Position numbers and translations under genes: made by a program. Positions 17,151 to 25,109 of a stretch of 39,794 bases of DNA are shown here, one piece after another. Position 1 is the first letter of the stretch, and the number at the start of each line of letters is the position of its first letter. The notes under the pieces were generated by a model, which was given only the letters and a program-made list of their open reading frames with translations, did not search any database and was not told the origin of the DNA. The DNA is from Candidatus Symbiothrix sp. GTDB taxonomy: Bacteria > Bacteroidota > Bacteroidia > Bacteroidales > Azobacteroidaceae. The DNA lies in contig JAITNQ010000143.1 in the NCBI GenBank assembly GCA_031290435.1, positions 1 to 39,794 on the forward strand. Direction: 5' to 3'.

Positions 17151-18039
17151 CCCGACCCTTGAGTCAAGTTTAAAGTCAGTAGATACCGAAGAATTGATAG
17201 ATTTGTATTTCTACCGACCTATCGGTTACCGTTGGGCCTTGTTTTTCAATAAATTGGGTGTAACACCCAATCAGATTACCATTGCTTCTATTTTTATCGG
17301 GATGGCAGCAGGTGTATGTTTCTATTATACAGAATTTTGGATAAATCTCTCAGGCATATTCCTGTTGATATGGGCTAATTCTTTCGATAGCGCCGATGGG
17401 CAATTAGCCCGGATGACCGGTCAAAAATCGGAATTGGGGCGCATACTTGATGGGGCCTGCGGCGATTTCTGGTTTGGCGCGATTTATATAGCCCTTATTT
17501 GTCGCATGTGGTCGCAATGGGGTTTCTGGATGCTGCCCTTGGCTTTGATAGCCGGGTATTTTCACAGCAAACAGGCGGCCATGGCCGATTATTACCGGAA
17601 TGTACACCTCCTTTTTCTAAAAGGGAAGAAAGGTAGTGAATTGGATAATTCGTACGCATTAACGGAAAAATACCGGTCTTATCAATGGAAAGAAAAACCG
17701 CTTCAGAAGTTTTTCGACCGGATGTATCTTTTTTATACTGCCGGACAGGAGTTATGGACAAAAAATCTACAACGGATGCTGTCTGTCATCAATGAAAAAT
17801 ACAAGGGGAATGCGCCGGAATGGTTCTGTTTGGCATACAGGAAAAAGAGTTTTCCATTGTTGAAGTATACCAACATGCTCTCGTTTAACCTGCGGTCTAT
17901 TGTGCTGTTCGGAAGTGTACTCTCCGGATTTCCATGGGTTTATTTTGTTTTCGAACTGACGGTTTTAAACTTGATGCTGGTTTATATGCTTGTGAAGTAT
18001 GAACGAATTTGTTCCGATTTTGTTGAGAAAATTAAATAA
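17131..18039 (+). CDS. CDP-alcohol phosphotransferase family membrane protein
   Basis: This 302-aa protein has the family signature: DSADGQLAR, eight residues, then GRILD. That is D-x2-D-G-x2-A-R-x8-G-x3-D, but the final Asp follows after four residues (DGACGD) instead of the usual three. Hydrophobic segments around GVTPNQITIASIFIGMAAGV, FGAIYIALICRMW, FWMLPLALIAGYF and the C-terminal FELTVLNLMLVYMLV indicate an integral membrane enzyme. Family members transfer a phospho-alcohol between CMP and a lipid or alcohol. With myo-inositol-phosphate synthase three genes away, the likely product is an inositol phospholipid. The start is 20 bases inside the previous gene. Confidence 0.82.
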   Translation: MNLQQNNPTLESSLKSVDTEELIDLYFYRPIGYRWALFFNKLGVTPNQITIASIFIGMAAGVCFYYTEFWINLSGIFLLIWANSFDSADGQLARMTGQKSELGRILDGACGDFWFGAIYIALICRMWSQWGFWMLPLALIAGYFHSKQAAMADYYRNVHLLFLKGKKGSELDNSYALTEKYRSYQWKEKPLQKFFDRMYLFYTAGQELWTKNLQRMLSVINEKYKGNAPEWFCLAYRKKSFPLLKYTNMLSFNLRSIVLFGSVLSGFPWVYFVFELTVLNLMLVYMLVKYERICSDFVEKIK

Positions 18040-18054
18040 AATAAGCTAAATTTG
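18022..18054 (+). promoter_or_regulatory. Internal promoter before the HAD gene
   Basis: GTTG (18022-18025), 21 bases and TAAATTTG (18047-18054) resemble the Bacteroidota promoter and lie about 24 bases upstream of the HAD gene ATG, overlapping the end of the previous gene. The -33 element is imperfect. Confidence 0.45.
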
Positions 18055-18077
18055 CTCGCTGATTTGAAATTGAAACG

Positions 18078-18800
18078 ATGCTATACAGATATAAAATTAA
18101 AGGTATAATTTTTGATTACGGTGCAACCATAGATACCAATGGGATGCATTGGGCGGAAGTGTTATGGGATGCATACGTCAAAAACGGCGTACCGGTAGAT
18201 AAGTCTCAGTTCAGAGAGGCATACGTATATGCTGAGCGTTACCTGGCGCTTCATCCGGTCATCCGCCCATGGTTTACTTTTAAAGATGTTCTGCTGTCGA
18301 AAACGGAAATACAGTTAAAATGGCTTGTTGAACAATTTTTTTTGCCAAAAGATACAGATTCTTTGGCATATTCGCTTGCTATTTCAAATCAATGTTATAA
18401 CTTTGCCACCGTTGTGCTTGAAAAAGCAAGGCCTGTTTTAAAAAAACTGGCTTCACTTTATCCTCTGGCATTGGTTTCCAATTTTTACGGGAATATAGAG
18501 ACCGTTCTGAAGGATTTTGACCTAAGTGTTTATTTTACAGATATAATCGAATCCGCAGCGGTCGGGATTCGTAAACCGGATCCTGCAATATTTGCCTTGG
18601 GTGCGAAAGTTTTGAAATTGAATCCGGAGGAAATAGTCGTCATCGGCGACTCTTATAAGAAAGATATTCTTCCGGCAGCGAGTATAGGTTGCCAGACAAT
18701 CTGGCTTCGGGGAGTCGGCTGGGAGTCGGATAACTCTCCGGGCGAAAGTGCGAGTGCGGTGATAGATGATTTCGGAACACTGTGGGAGATTTTTGCTTAG
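18078..18800 (+). CDS. HAD-superfamily hydrolase-like protein
   Basis: This 240-aa protein has the HAD core: motif I FDYGATID (D13), motif II in LVSNFYGN, motif III in GIRKPDPAIF, and motif IV VVIGDSYKKDI. In motif I the second Asp of the phosphatase DxDx(T/V) is glycine (D13-Y-G15), so the usual general acid/base is missing. A helical cap lies between residues of about 20 and 110. It stands between the CDP-alcohol phosphotransferase and MIPS genes, suggesting a role on inositol phosphates or phosphatidylinositol phosphate, but the motif I change makes ordinary phosphatase activity uncertain. The 37-base gap before it holds a possible own promoter. Confidence 0.8.
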   Translation: MLYRYKIKGIIFDYGATIDTNGMHWAEVLWDAYVKNGVPVDKSQFREAYVYAERYLALHPVIRPWFTFKDVLLSKTEIQLKWLVEQFFLPKDTDSLAYSLAISNQCYNFATVVLEKARPVLKKLASLYPLALVSNFYGNIETVLKDFDLSVYFTDIIESAAVGIRKPDPAIFALGAKVLKLNPEEIVVIGDSYKKDILPAASIGCQTIWLRGVGWESDNSPGESASAVIDDFGTLWEIFA

Positions 18801-18883
18801 TATACTATAAGGAGTGAATTAAAAAAACGACTGATGTTGTTTTTCAGCCGCTAAAATATAAGTAATATATAAATAAATTGTTT

Positions 18884-20182
18884 ATGGAAAAAGTACAAGT
18901 GAAGGAAGCTAAAGGTAAACTTGGCGTCCTTGTTATTGGCGTTGGTGGCGCTGTCGCTACTACATTTATAGCCGGAACAATGATTTCCCGGAAGGGTGCA
19001 GGTGTGCCGGTTGGTTCTATATCTCAATTAGCTACGATCCGTTTGGGGAAAAGAGAGGAAAATCGTTTCCCTAAAATAAAGGACGTTGTGCCTTTGGCGG
19101 ATCTTAACGATATCGTTTTCGGAGGATGGGACATTTTTGAAGATGACGCTTATGCTGCGGCGCGTCATGCGGAAGTTTTAACTGTCGAGGATTTGGACAA
19201 AGTGAAAGACGAATTGCAGGTAATCAAACCGATGAAGGCCGTCTTCGACCAGGATTTTGTAAAAAGACTGCACGGAACTTGGGTAAAAGAAGCGCCCACT
19301 AAATGGGATTTGAAAGAAGCGGTGCGTAAAGATATTCGCGATTTCAAAGTCAATAACCGGCTTGATAGAGTAGTTTGTATCTGGTGTGGAAGTACGGAAG
19401 TCTTTACTAAAATCAGCGATGTACATAAAACGCTTCCGGCTTTGCAACAAGCCTTGCAAGAAAACAATCCGGAAATAGCGCCATCTATGATTTATGCCTA
19501 TGCAGCTTTGGAAGAAGGCGTTCCTTATATCAATGGCGCCCCGAATCTGACGGTGGATATGCCTGCTATTTGGGATTTTGCAGCACAGCAACAAGTTCCT
19601 ATCTGCGGAAAAGACTTTAAAACAGGGCAAACCATGATGAAGACGGTTATCTCTCCCATGTTGAAAACCCGTATGCTTGGTTTGAGCGGCTGGTTCTCTA
19701 CCAATATTTTGGGTAACCGCGATGGAGAAGTTTTAGACGATCCCGGATCGTTCAAGACAAAGGAAGAATCCAAACTTTCGGTTATCGACAATATTTTGCA
19801 GCCGGATCTTTATCCGCAGCTTTATGGCAATATCTTCCATAAAGTGCGCATCAATTATTACCCGCCGCGCAAAGACAATAAGGAAGGCTGGGACAATATT
19901 GATATCTTCGGTTGGTTGGGTTATCCAATGCAGTTGAAACTAGACTTTCTTTGCCGGGACTCCATTCTGGCAGCTCCGCTTTGCTTGGATTTGGTTTTGT
20001 TCACTGATTTGTCTAAACGCGCCGGTTTCAGTGGCATCCAATCCTGGTTGTCTTTCTATTTCAAGAGTCCTATGCACGATGATGAACATATTGCGGAACA
20101 CGATTTGTTTATCCAGTACATTAAACTGAAAAATACCTTGCGTCAGATAATTGGAGAAGAAACCATTGATTTCATTGATTGA
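18884..20182 (+). CDS. myo-Inositol-1-phosphate synthase
   Basis: This 432-aa NAD-dependent enzyme converts glucose 6-phosphate to inositol phosphate. The Rossmann loop is VLVIGVGGAVATTFIAG. The family signatures follow as NGAPNLTVDMPAIWDFA and the stretch CGKDFKTGQTMMKTVI, GNRDGEVLDDPGSFKTKEESK and VRINYYPPRKDNK, which supply the active-site lysines. I use the ATG at 18884 (MEKVQV); the track's 18878 start is a TTG two codons earlier. Bacteroidota inositol-lipid clusters carry a MIPS gene together with a CDP-alcohol phosphotransferase, as here. The leader of about 80 bases has a weak hairpin (cgactga/tcagccg) but no clear promoter. Confidence 0.93.
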   Translation: MEKVQVKEAKGKLGVLVIGVGGAVATTFIAGTMISRKGAGVPVGSISQLATIRLGKREENRFPKIKDVVPLADLNDIVFGGWDIFEDDAYAAARHAEVLTVEDLDKVKDELQVIKPMKAVFDQDFVKRLHGTWVKEAPTKWDLKEAVRKDIRDFKVNNRLDRVVCIWCGSTEVFTKISDVHKTLPALQQALQENNPEIAPSMIYAYAALEEGVPYINGAPNLTVDMPAIWDFAAQQQVPICGKDFKTGQTMMKTVISPMLKTRMLGLSGWFSTNILGNRDGEVLDDPGSFKTKEESKLSVIDNILQPDLYPQLYGNIFHKVRINYYPPRKDNKEGWDNIDIFGWLGYPMQLKLDFLCRDSILAAPLCLDLVLFTDLSKRAGFSGIQSWLSFYFKSPMHDDEHIAEHDLFIQYIKLKNTLRQIIGEETIDFID

Positions 20183-20185
20183 AAA

Positions 20186-21013
20186 GTGAAGGAAAAATTA
20201 ATAGATTTGGAGGTGTTTCAGAACGCCTCCTCTATTTTTAAAAAGCCTTATGGCCCGTTTTTGGCTAAGTGTATCACGAAAATCGCCGCTTTTGACAAGG
20301 TAAACCGGGTGTATGATTCCGGTAAATATAAGACCGGAACCGCTATTGAAGATGCCATGATTGATGGTCTGGGCATCACGAAAATAGTTCATAATATAGA
20401 CGTACTCAGGCAATTCGAAGGAAAACCTTTCATCACGGTATCCAATCACCCTTATGGACATATAGACGGAATCATGTTGATTGGTGAAGTGGCCAAGATC
20501 AGGCCGGACTTTAAGGTAATGGTGAATTGGATGTTGGGTTTGATTGATGTTATGGCCGATCATTTCGTAGGAGTCAATCCGTATCGTTCGGATACTTCGA
20601 AGAAGTCGAGCCTTTCCGGTGTGAAAGAATGTTTAGCGCACTTGCAATCGAATCATCCCTTGGGATTTTTTCCGGCAGGAGCCGTTTCCAAGAATATAGG
20701 CGGTAACAAAATCAAGGATAGAGAATGGCAGGATGGCGTGATTAAACTAATTCAGAAAGCCAATGTGCCGGTAATTCCCGTCTATATATCAGGTCAAAAT
20801 TCTTGGTTTTTCAATTTTTTGGACAAGATAGACTGGCGCATCCGAACCATCCGTTTGTGTCATGAATTGGACACAAAAAGAGGAAAAACAATAAATTTGA
20901 TATTTGGAGATCCTATTTTCCCGCAAGAACAACAAAAAATGCAAAATGTAAAGTTGTTTTCACAGTTTTTGCAGAATAAAACGTATGAATTAGCTATTAA
21001 ATCGAATCAATAA
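20186..21013 (+). CDS. PlsC-like lysophospholipid acyltransferase
   Basis: This 275-aa protein belongs to the glycerolipid acyltransferase superfamily. The histidine motif is in TVSNHPYGHIDGIMLIG, written H-x5-D rather than the classic H-x4-D, as in several Bacteroidota members. The second motif is VGVNPYRSD and the third FFPAGAVSKN, followed by VPVIPVYISG. It probably acylates a lipid acceptor at the inner membrane face. The GTG at 20186 is the only start that keeps it next to MIPS (3-base gap), but a later start is possible. It is co-transcribed with MIPS and, through a TAATG overlap, with the AraC-family gene. Confidence 0.8.
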   Translation: MKEKLIDLEVFQNASSIFKKPYGPFLAKCITKIAAFDKVNRVYDSGKYKTGTAIEDAMIDGLGITKIVHNIDVLRQFEGKPFITVSNHPYGHIDGIMLIGEVAKIRPDFKVMVNWMLGLIDVMADHFVGVNPYRSDTSKKSSLSGVKECLAHLQSNHPLGFFPAGAVSKNIGGNKIKDREWQDGVIKLIQKANVPVIPVYISGQNSWFFNFLDKIDWRIRTIRLCHELDTKRGKTINLIFGDPIFPQEQQKMQNVKLFSQFLQNKTYELAIKSNQ

Positions 21014-21855
21014 TGAATAGAGAAGATGCTGTTGTTTCCGGACAAACAAGGCCTCAAATGAATTCCGATACTGTTTGGGAAAGTTTTTATTTCCCAGCGG
21101 AATATTGTTTTGAGAATGCAAACAATCATGACCCTTTCATTTTCTTTGTAATAGAAGGTAAAATCAATGTTTTTATCAATGATGTGACTAAATGTACCAT
21201 GCATTCGAAAGAGATGTTTTTGGTTCCGGATAGCGCTTCATTTAAAATAATTACCTCCGAACCCACTCAGTTGATGATTTGTCTGATTCCTCTTGAATTT
21301 TTGTTTTCAGTGCAAAATTTGATTAGCAAATTAGTGCGTCAATTTGAAAGCGGCCAAGAAGCGTTCGAAAAATTAACAGTAAAAAAGACTATTTTACATT
21401 TTTTATCATTATTAGATACCTGTATCAAAGAAGATTGTAATTCTGATTATTTTTTCGGACTAAAGAGACAAGAATTGTTTGTTCTTTTGTTTTTTTACTA
21501 CAAAAATGAGGATTTGTCTTCTTTTTTCAGTCATATTTTGTCTAAAAATCTTCAATTTGTAAAATTTGTGATGGATAATTATTTAGCTGTCAAAAATGTT
21601 CAAGAATTGGCCATTGTAGCGAATTATTCTACATCCGGTTTTATCAAGAAATTCACAAAATATTTCAATGAGCCACCTTATCAATGGATTCAGAAACAGA
21701 AAGCTAAGCATATTTTAGTAGAGATTGGTCAAGGGATAAAATCTTTGCAGGAGATTGCAAGCGAATATAAATTTTCCTCGTATCAGCATTTTTCCGAATT
21801 TTGCAAAAAACAATTTGGGTTTCCGCCAACAGAGCTTTCAAAAAAATGGAAATAA
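21013..21855 (+). CDS. AraC-family transcriptional regulator
   Basis: This 280-aa protein has an N-terminal cupin-like half (FIFFVIEGKINVFI, then KEMFLVPDSASFKI) and a C-terminal double helix-turn-helix. The first HTH is in NVQELAIVANYSTSGFIKKF, followed by FNEPPYQWIQKQKAKHI and the second HTH with LQEIASEYKFSSYQHFSEF and the closing FGFPPTELSKKW. The layout is typical of AraC proteins with a ligand-sensing domain. The ATG overlaps the acyltransferase stop codon as TAATG, so it is translated as part of the same transcript. It might control the lipid cluster, though no operator was identified. Confidence 0.9.
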   Translation: MNREDAVVSGQTRPQMNSDTVWESFYFPAEYCFENANNHDPFIFFVIEGKINVFINDVTKCTMHSKEMFLVPDSASFKIITSEPTQLMICLIPLEFLFSVQNLISKLVRQFESGQEAFEKLTVKKTILHFLSLLDTCIKEDCNSDYFFGLKRQELFVLLFFYYKNEDLSSFFSHILSKNLQFVKFVMDNYLAVKNVQELAIVANYSTSGFIKKFTKYFNEPPYQWIQKQKAKHILVEIGQGIKSLQEIASEYKFSSYQHFSEFCKKQFGFPPTELSKKWK

Positions 21856-21952
21856 GGAAAAAAATTACTAATTCGGCCTATCAATATTTGACAAGGTAAA
21901 AATATATGTCATACAGGTAATATTTTATGAATGAATGTTGCATAAATACACT

Positions 21953-21960
21953 TATCTTTG
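21953..21960 (+). promoter_or_regulatory. Putative -7 element before the HU/T9SS gene group
   Basis: TATCTTTG matches TAnnTTTG, 62 bases upstream of the ATG at 22023. The -33 region (tattttatga) is only loosely similar to TTTG. It starts a new transcription unit after a 167-base gap. Confidence 0.5.
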
Positions 21961-22022
21961 TAGCGTTTCTGAAAGAACATTCGTAGTTATTTTATTTTTT
22001 ATTTTTCATTAATAATAAAATT

Positions 22023-22304
22023 ATGGTAAAACAGACATCATTTGCTCATCAAAAGAGCGTTTTGGAACAGTTTCTATCAGTGCTTTCCGGTTTTGAAAAT
22101 GAACTCAAAGGGCTGGTTAGCAGGTATGAGCAAGGTATAGAGTCTTTGTATGAAGAAGAAGGTTTGATGACGGAAGTTTATGAAGACTACCGAGAAGCGT
22201 ATTTGCTCACGATGAAAGCTTCTTTATCAGAGTTACTTACAAGAATACAAGAAGAAGATATTCCTTTTGTAGAAAAAGAAATAGATTTTATTTCTTCGCG
22301 TTAG
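22023..22304 (+). CDS. Small helical protein of unknown function
   Basis: This 93-aa protein is predicted to be all helical and strongly acidic, with heptad-like spacing of hydrophobic residues through LEQFLSVLSGFENELKGLV and LLTMKASLSELLTRIQ. No signal peptide, membrane segment or known motif is seen. It has a promoter-like sequence ahead of it and is followed after 28 bases by the HU-like membrane protein gene. I do not recognise the family. The partnership with the HU-like protein is inferred only from adjacency. Confidence 0.75.
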   Translation: MVKQTSFAHQKSVLEQFLSVLSGFENELKGLVSRYEQGIESLYEEEGLMTEVYEDYREAYLLTMKASLSELLTRIQEEDIPFVEKEIDFISSR

Positions 22305-22332
22305 TGTTCACGTTTTTGATAAATTTTTCTGA

Positions 22333-23337
22333 ATGTTAAAAGAAAGTCAAATAGGAGCGGGTCTCTTCCCTGAAATAGAGATCACGATTGTTGATGCCCT
22401 GTTAAAAGGGGAAAAGGTGGTAATTCCGGATTTTGGATATTTGGAATCAAGATTATTATCCGGTAGACGTACTGTTTTATTTAAATCGGAAAATTTGACG
22501 GATTCTTCTGATAAACAGGCATTTGGAACTACAGAAAGTGAGCAGAAAAGTTTCTTTACGGCAATATCTAAATTTATTTCAGCGCCCTTAAAAGAGGGTA
22601 AAGTTGTTTCTTTATCGAAAGTTGGTGTTTTTCGTCCGGTAAAAAAAGGGGATGAAGATGTAAAGATTGCCTTTACGCCCTCAACTTTCCTTCGGCAACA
22701 ATTGAATGGAGGAGAAGTGGTGAATCGGCCTGTTGTAGCGGGAATTCTTCCTGCTGCTAAAAATGTAGAAGTTTCATCTCCTCCGGTGGCAGATAAGGAT
22801 AAGGTTGTAAGTGCAGATTCTGCAAAACCGCTTACGAAGACAAGCGAAAAAAAGGTAGAAATACAAACGGGTGAAAATTCGGAAAAACCTGCGCATAAAG
22901 AAACGCCTTCTAAAGCGCCGCAACGTGGACCGGCCAAAGTAGGAGATGTTATTGTTCCGCAGGAAGAAACGCCTGTCTCAAACCGGAAAAATAATAATAT
23001 AGCAGGCTGGTCGATTGGTGCTATTCTTGTTTTTGCATTTATATTTATTCTATTAGGCAGAAGTAAATCTTCTGATGAACTGCAGCCTATTTTAACCTCG
23101 CAGTCGGAGTATGTAAATTTGCCTGCTATTTCAGAGCAGCATTATGGTAATCGTGCTTTTTGGGTGTATATTTTTGAAGCGAATAAAAATAAACTTATAT
23201 CACCGGTAAACATACCTAAAAATGTGGTGATAAGTATTCCTGATTTAGTAGAATTTGGCGTTGATGTTAGAGATAGTGCAGAAATACAGAGAGCTAATAT
23301 AAGAGCTAAAATAATATTGGAACAAATAAATAATTAA
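22333..23337 (+). CDS. HU-like DNA-binding/transmembrane/LysM-like protein
   Basis: This 334-aa protein has three parts. The N-terminal 125 residues look like the HU/IHF-superfamily (CCDC81-like) double module: ALLKGEKVVIPDFGYLE, then LKEGKVVSLSKVGVFRPV and IAFTPSTFLRQQL. A disordered Lys/Pro/Glu-rich linker follows. One membrane helix, WSIGAILVFAFIFILLG, is at about 225-242. The last 90 residues resemble a LysM module: LPAISEQHYGNRAFWVYIFEAN followed by PVNIPKNVVISIPD. With the HU part in the cytoplasm and the LysM-like part outside the inner membrane, the protein could tether DNA to peptidoglycan. The same gene order continues into a T9SS cargo gene 9 bases later. Confidence 0.75.
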   Translation: MLKESQIGAGLFPEIEITIVDALLKGEKVVIPDFGYLESRLLSGRRTVLFKSENLTDSSDKQAFGTTESEQKSFFTAISKFISAPLKEGKVVSLSKVGVFRPVKKGDEDVKIAFTPSTFLRQQLNGGEVVNRPVVAGILPAAKNVEVSSPPVADKDKVVSADSAKPLTKTSEKKVEIQTGENSEKPAHKETPSKAPQRGPAKVGDVIVPQEETPVSNRKNNNIAGWSIGAILVFAFIFILLGRSKSSDELQPILTSQSEYVNLPAISEQHYGNRAFWVYIFEANKNKLISPVNIPKNVVISIPDLVEFGVDVRDSAEIQRANIRAKIILEQINN

Positions 23338-23346
23338 ATAAAAAAG

Positions 23347-25017
23347 ATGAATATGAAAAAATTGTTTACTATTTTATTATCATCGCTGTTTATCACGAAT
23401 TTGCTGGGACAAGTTCCTGTAGCAGTATTAGGAGATGTGTATGTTGCCGGTGGTGGCAAAATGTTATCCGAAGGTCCTGTTCATGTTCGTGCTACAGCGA
23501 CAGCAAATGGGAGGATAAATAATGAGGCAAGTGCTACTTTGTCTTTTAAAGACAGTCTTATCTTGTATTCTAATAATGATCGGGATGGTCTTCTCTTGAA
23601 TAAAGGAGCCAAAACCGCAATTACAATAGGGGGGCCCGTTCTTGTCCGTAAACTTTTTACCGGGTATGATGACGGTGGATGGCATCCTGTTTCTTTTCCT
23701 TTCGATGTAGAGTTTAATAACGTTTATCAGCCGAATGGGGATCCAGCCTACCTTGGCCGTGACTACCCAACTACTGCCCACTATTGGGTTTCTGAATTCG
23801 ATACGGTGAACAGGGCTAATGAAGGCCTAACTACCGAAAATTGGATATGGCTTCCTAATACTACAGCAAAACTGAACAAGGGCATTGGATACAGAATTAC
23901 AAGAGACGTATTGTATGGCGGCGCTGTGGATCAGGAATTAGATTTTGTTATTAAAACTGCTGATGTGGATACATTATTTAATAACACTGTTGCTTTTAAG
24001 TCTAAGAAACTTTCTTATGCAGATGGAAAAGGAGGATTAGACGAATGGATAGGTAATAGAGGCTGGAATATTATAGGAGGGCTTAATGCTTCTTCTTTTC
24101 TACTGGATAAAGATAATGTAGGAGCGTACACAGGCATTATTTACTATTGGAATACTGTAGCTAATCACTATGAAGATATTCTGATTAATCCTATTTCAAC
24201 AGAATTCGCTATACTTTCTCCTTATGTTCCTTTTTATGTTCAGACTGATGGCTTAGGTAAATTTTTTGAGTTCAAGACGACCGGTTTAACTTTGGATAAT
24301 GGAACTACCGGTTTCCGTTCTATAGAACAAGTGGAAGACGCCACAAGTGATGTTTTATATCTTGCCGTTTCAGACAATAAGAATAATTTTGGACGGATAT
24401 ATTTAATGCTTTCGGATACTTATGATGAAAATTTCAAACCGGGAGAAGATGCATTAAAATTAGCTACGACCCATCCTCTTTCACCTGTATTATGGAGCTT
24501 GCATACCGAAAACGGGAAAATTACGCCTTTGGTGCTAAATAGTTTGCCGCGTGTTAACGGTACGCGTGAACTCAAATTGGGATTATCCGTTCCTGCTGCC
24601 GGTGAATATACTTTTGATTTGAGAGACTTGGTGAATAATAAAGTCCGCTCGGCGCTCTTGTTGGACAAAGAAACCAATAAACAAACAGAGTTGTTGGCTT
24701 CACCGTATTCTTTCCGGACAAGCGGATCGGCATTGTTAGAAAATCGTTTCGTTTTGTATATAAACAAGGTATCTACGGCTATTGATCAACCGGGCATTCC
24801 TGAGACTGCGGTTTATGCTTATACCAACAATAATGTTTTAACAGTTAAAAACTTACTTGTAGGGAATAAGGTTCAGGTATCCGACTTGACAGGGCGTTCT
24901 ATTGCAACAGGTGTTACTACTGGAAGTGAATTTTCAGTTCTATTGGTGCAGAAAGGTGTTTATATTGTCAACGTTATAGGTGAAAAAGCGACGGTGTTGA
25001 AAGTTTTGAATAAATAA
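23347..25017 (+). CDS. Secreted protein with type IX secretion C-terminal sorting domain
   Basis: This 556-aa protein has a signal peptide (KKLFTILLSSLFITNLLGQ, likely cleaved before or after Q) and a C-terminal domain of about 70 residues (AYTNNNVLTVKNLLVGNKVQ, DLTGRSIATG, KGVYIVNVIGEKATVLKVLN), which fits the type A sorting signal recognised by the T9SS. The middle is beta-rich with repeated aromatic and Asp/Gly strands; I recognise no enzymatic domain. It should reach the cell surface and be processed there. It follows the HU/LysM-like gene by 9 bases, so it is probably in the same operon. The sorting domain implies a T9SS elsewhere in the genome. Confidence 0.8.
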   Translation: MNMKKLFTILLSSLFITNLLGQVPVAVLGDVYVAGGGKMLSEGPVHVRATATANGRINNEASATLSFKDSLILYSNNDRDGLLLNKGAKTAITIGGPVLVRKLFTGYDDGGWHPVSFPFDVEFNNVYQPNGDPAYLGRDYPTTAHYWVSEFDTVNRANEGLTTENWIWLPNTTAKLNKGIGYRITRDVLYGGAVDQELDFVIKTADVDTLFNNTVAFKSKKLSYADGKGGLDEWIGNRGWNIIGGLNASSFLLDKDNVGAYTGIIYYWNTVANHYEDILINPISTEFAILSPYVPFYVQTDGLGKFFEFKTTGLTLDNGTTGFRSIEQVEDATSDVLYLAVSDNKNNFGRIYLMLSDTYDENFKPGEDALKLATTHPLSPVLWSLHTENGKITPLVLNSLPRVNGTRELKLGLSVPAAGEYTFDLRDLVNNKVRSALLLDKETNKQTELLASPYSFRTSGSALLENRFVLYINKVSTAIDQPGIPETAVYAYTNNNVLTVKNLLVGNKVQVSDLTGRSIATGVTTGSEFSVLLVQKGVYIVNVIGEKATVLKVLNK

Positions 25018-25109
25018 ATCTTAGATAACGATGCATTTATTCGGGCTTGGAATATAAATTAACAAATCAATTGTATAAACAAAATACTATATATAAAATT
25101 TTTTAAAAA

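Noticed and set aside
18801-18883. Weak hairpin (cgactga/tcagccg) before MIPS as a riboswitch or attenuator
   Set aside because: The stem is only seven bases with one mismatch and there is no conserved riboswitch element or U-tract.
22347-22937. 196-aa minus-strand ORF inside the HU-like gene
   Set aside because: It mirrors a Lys/Pro-rich coding region; no motif, no promoter, and the plus frame has a clear domain structure.
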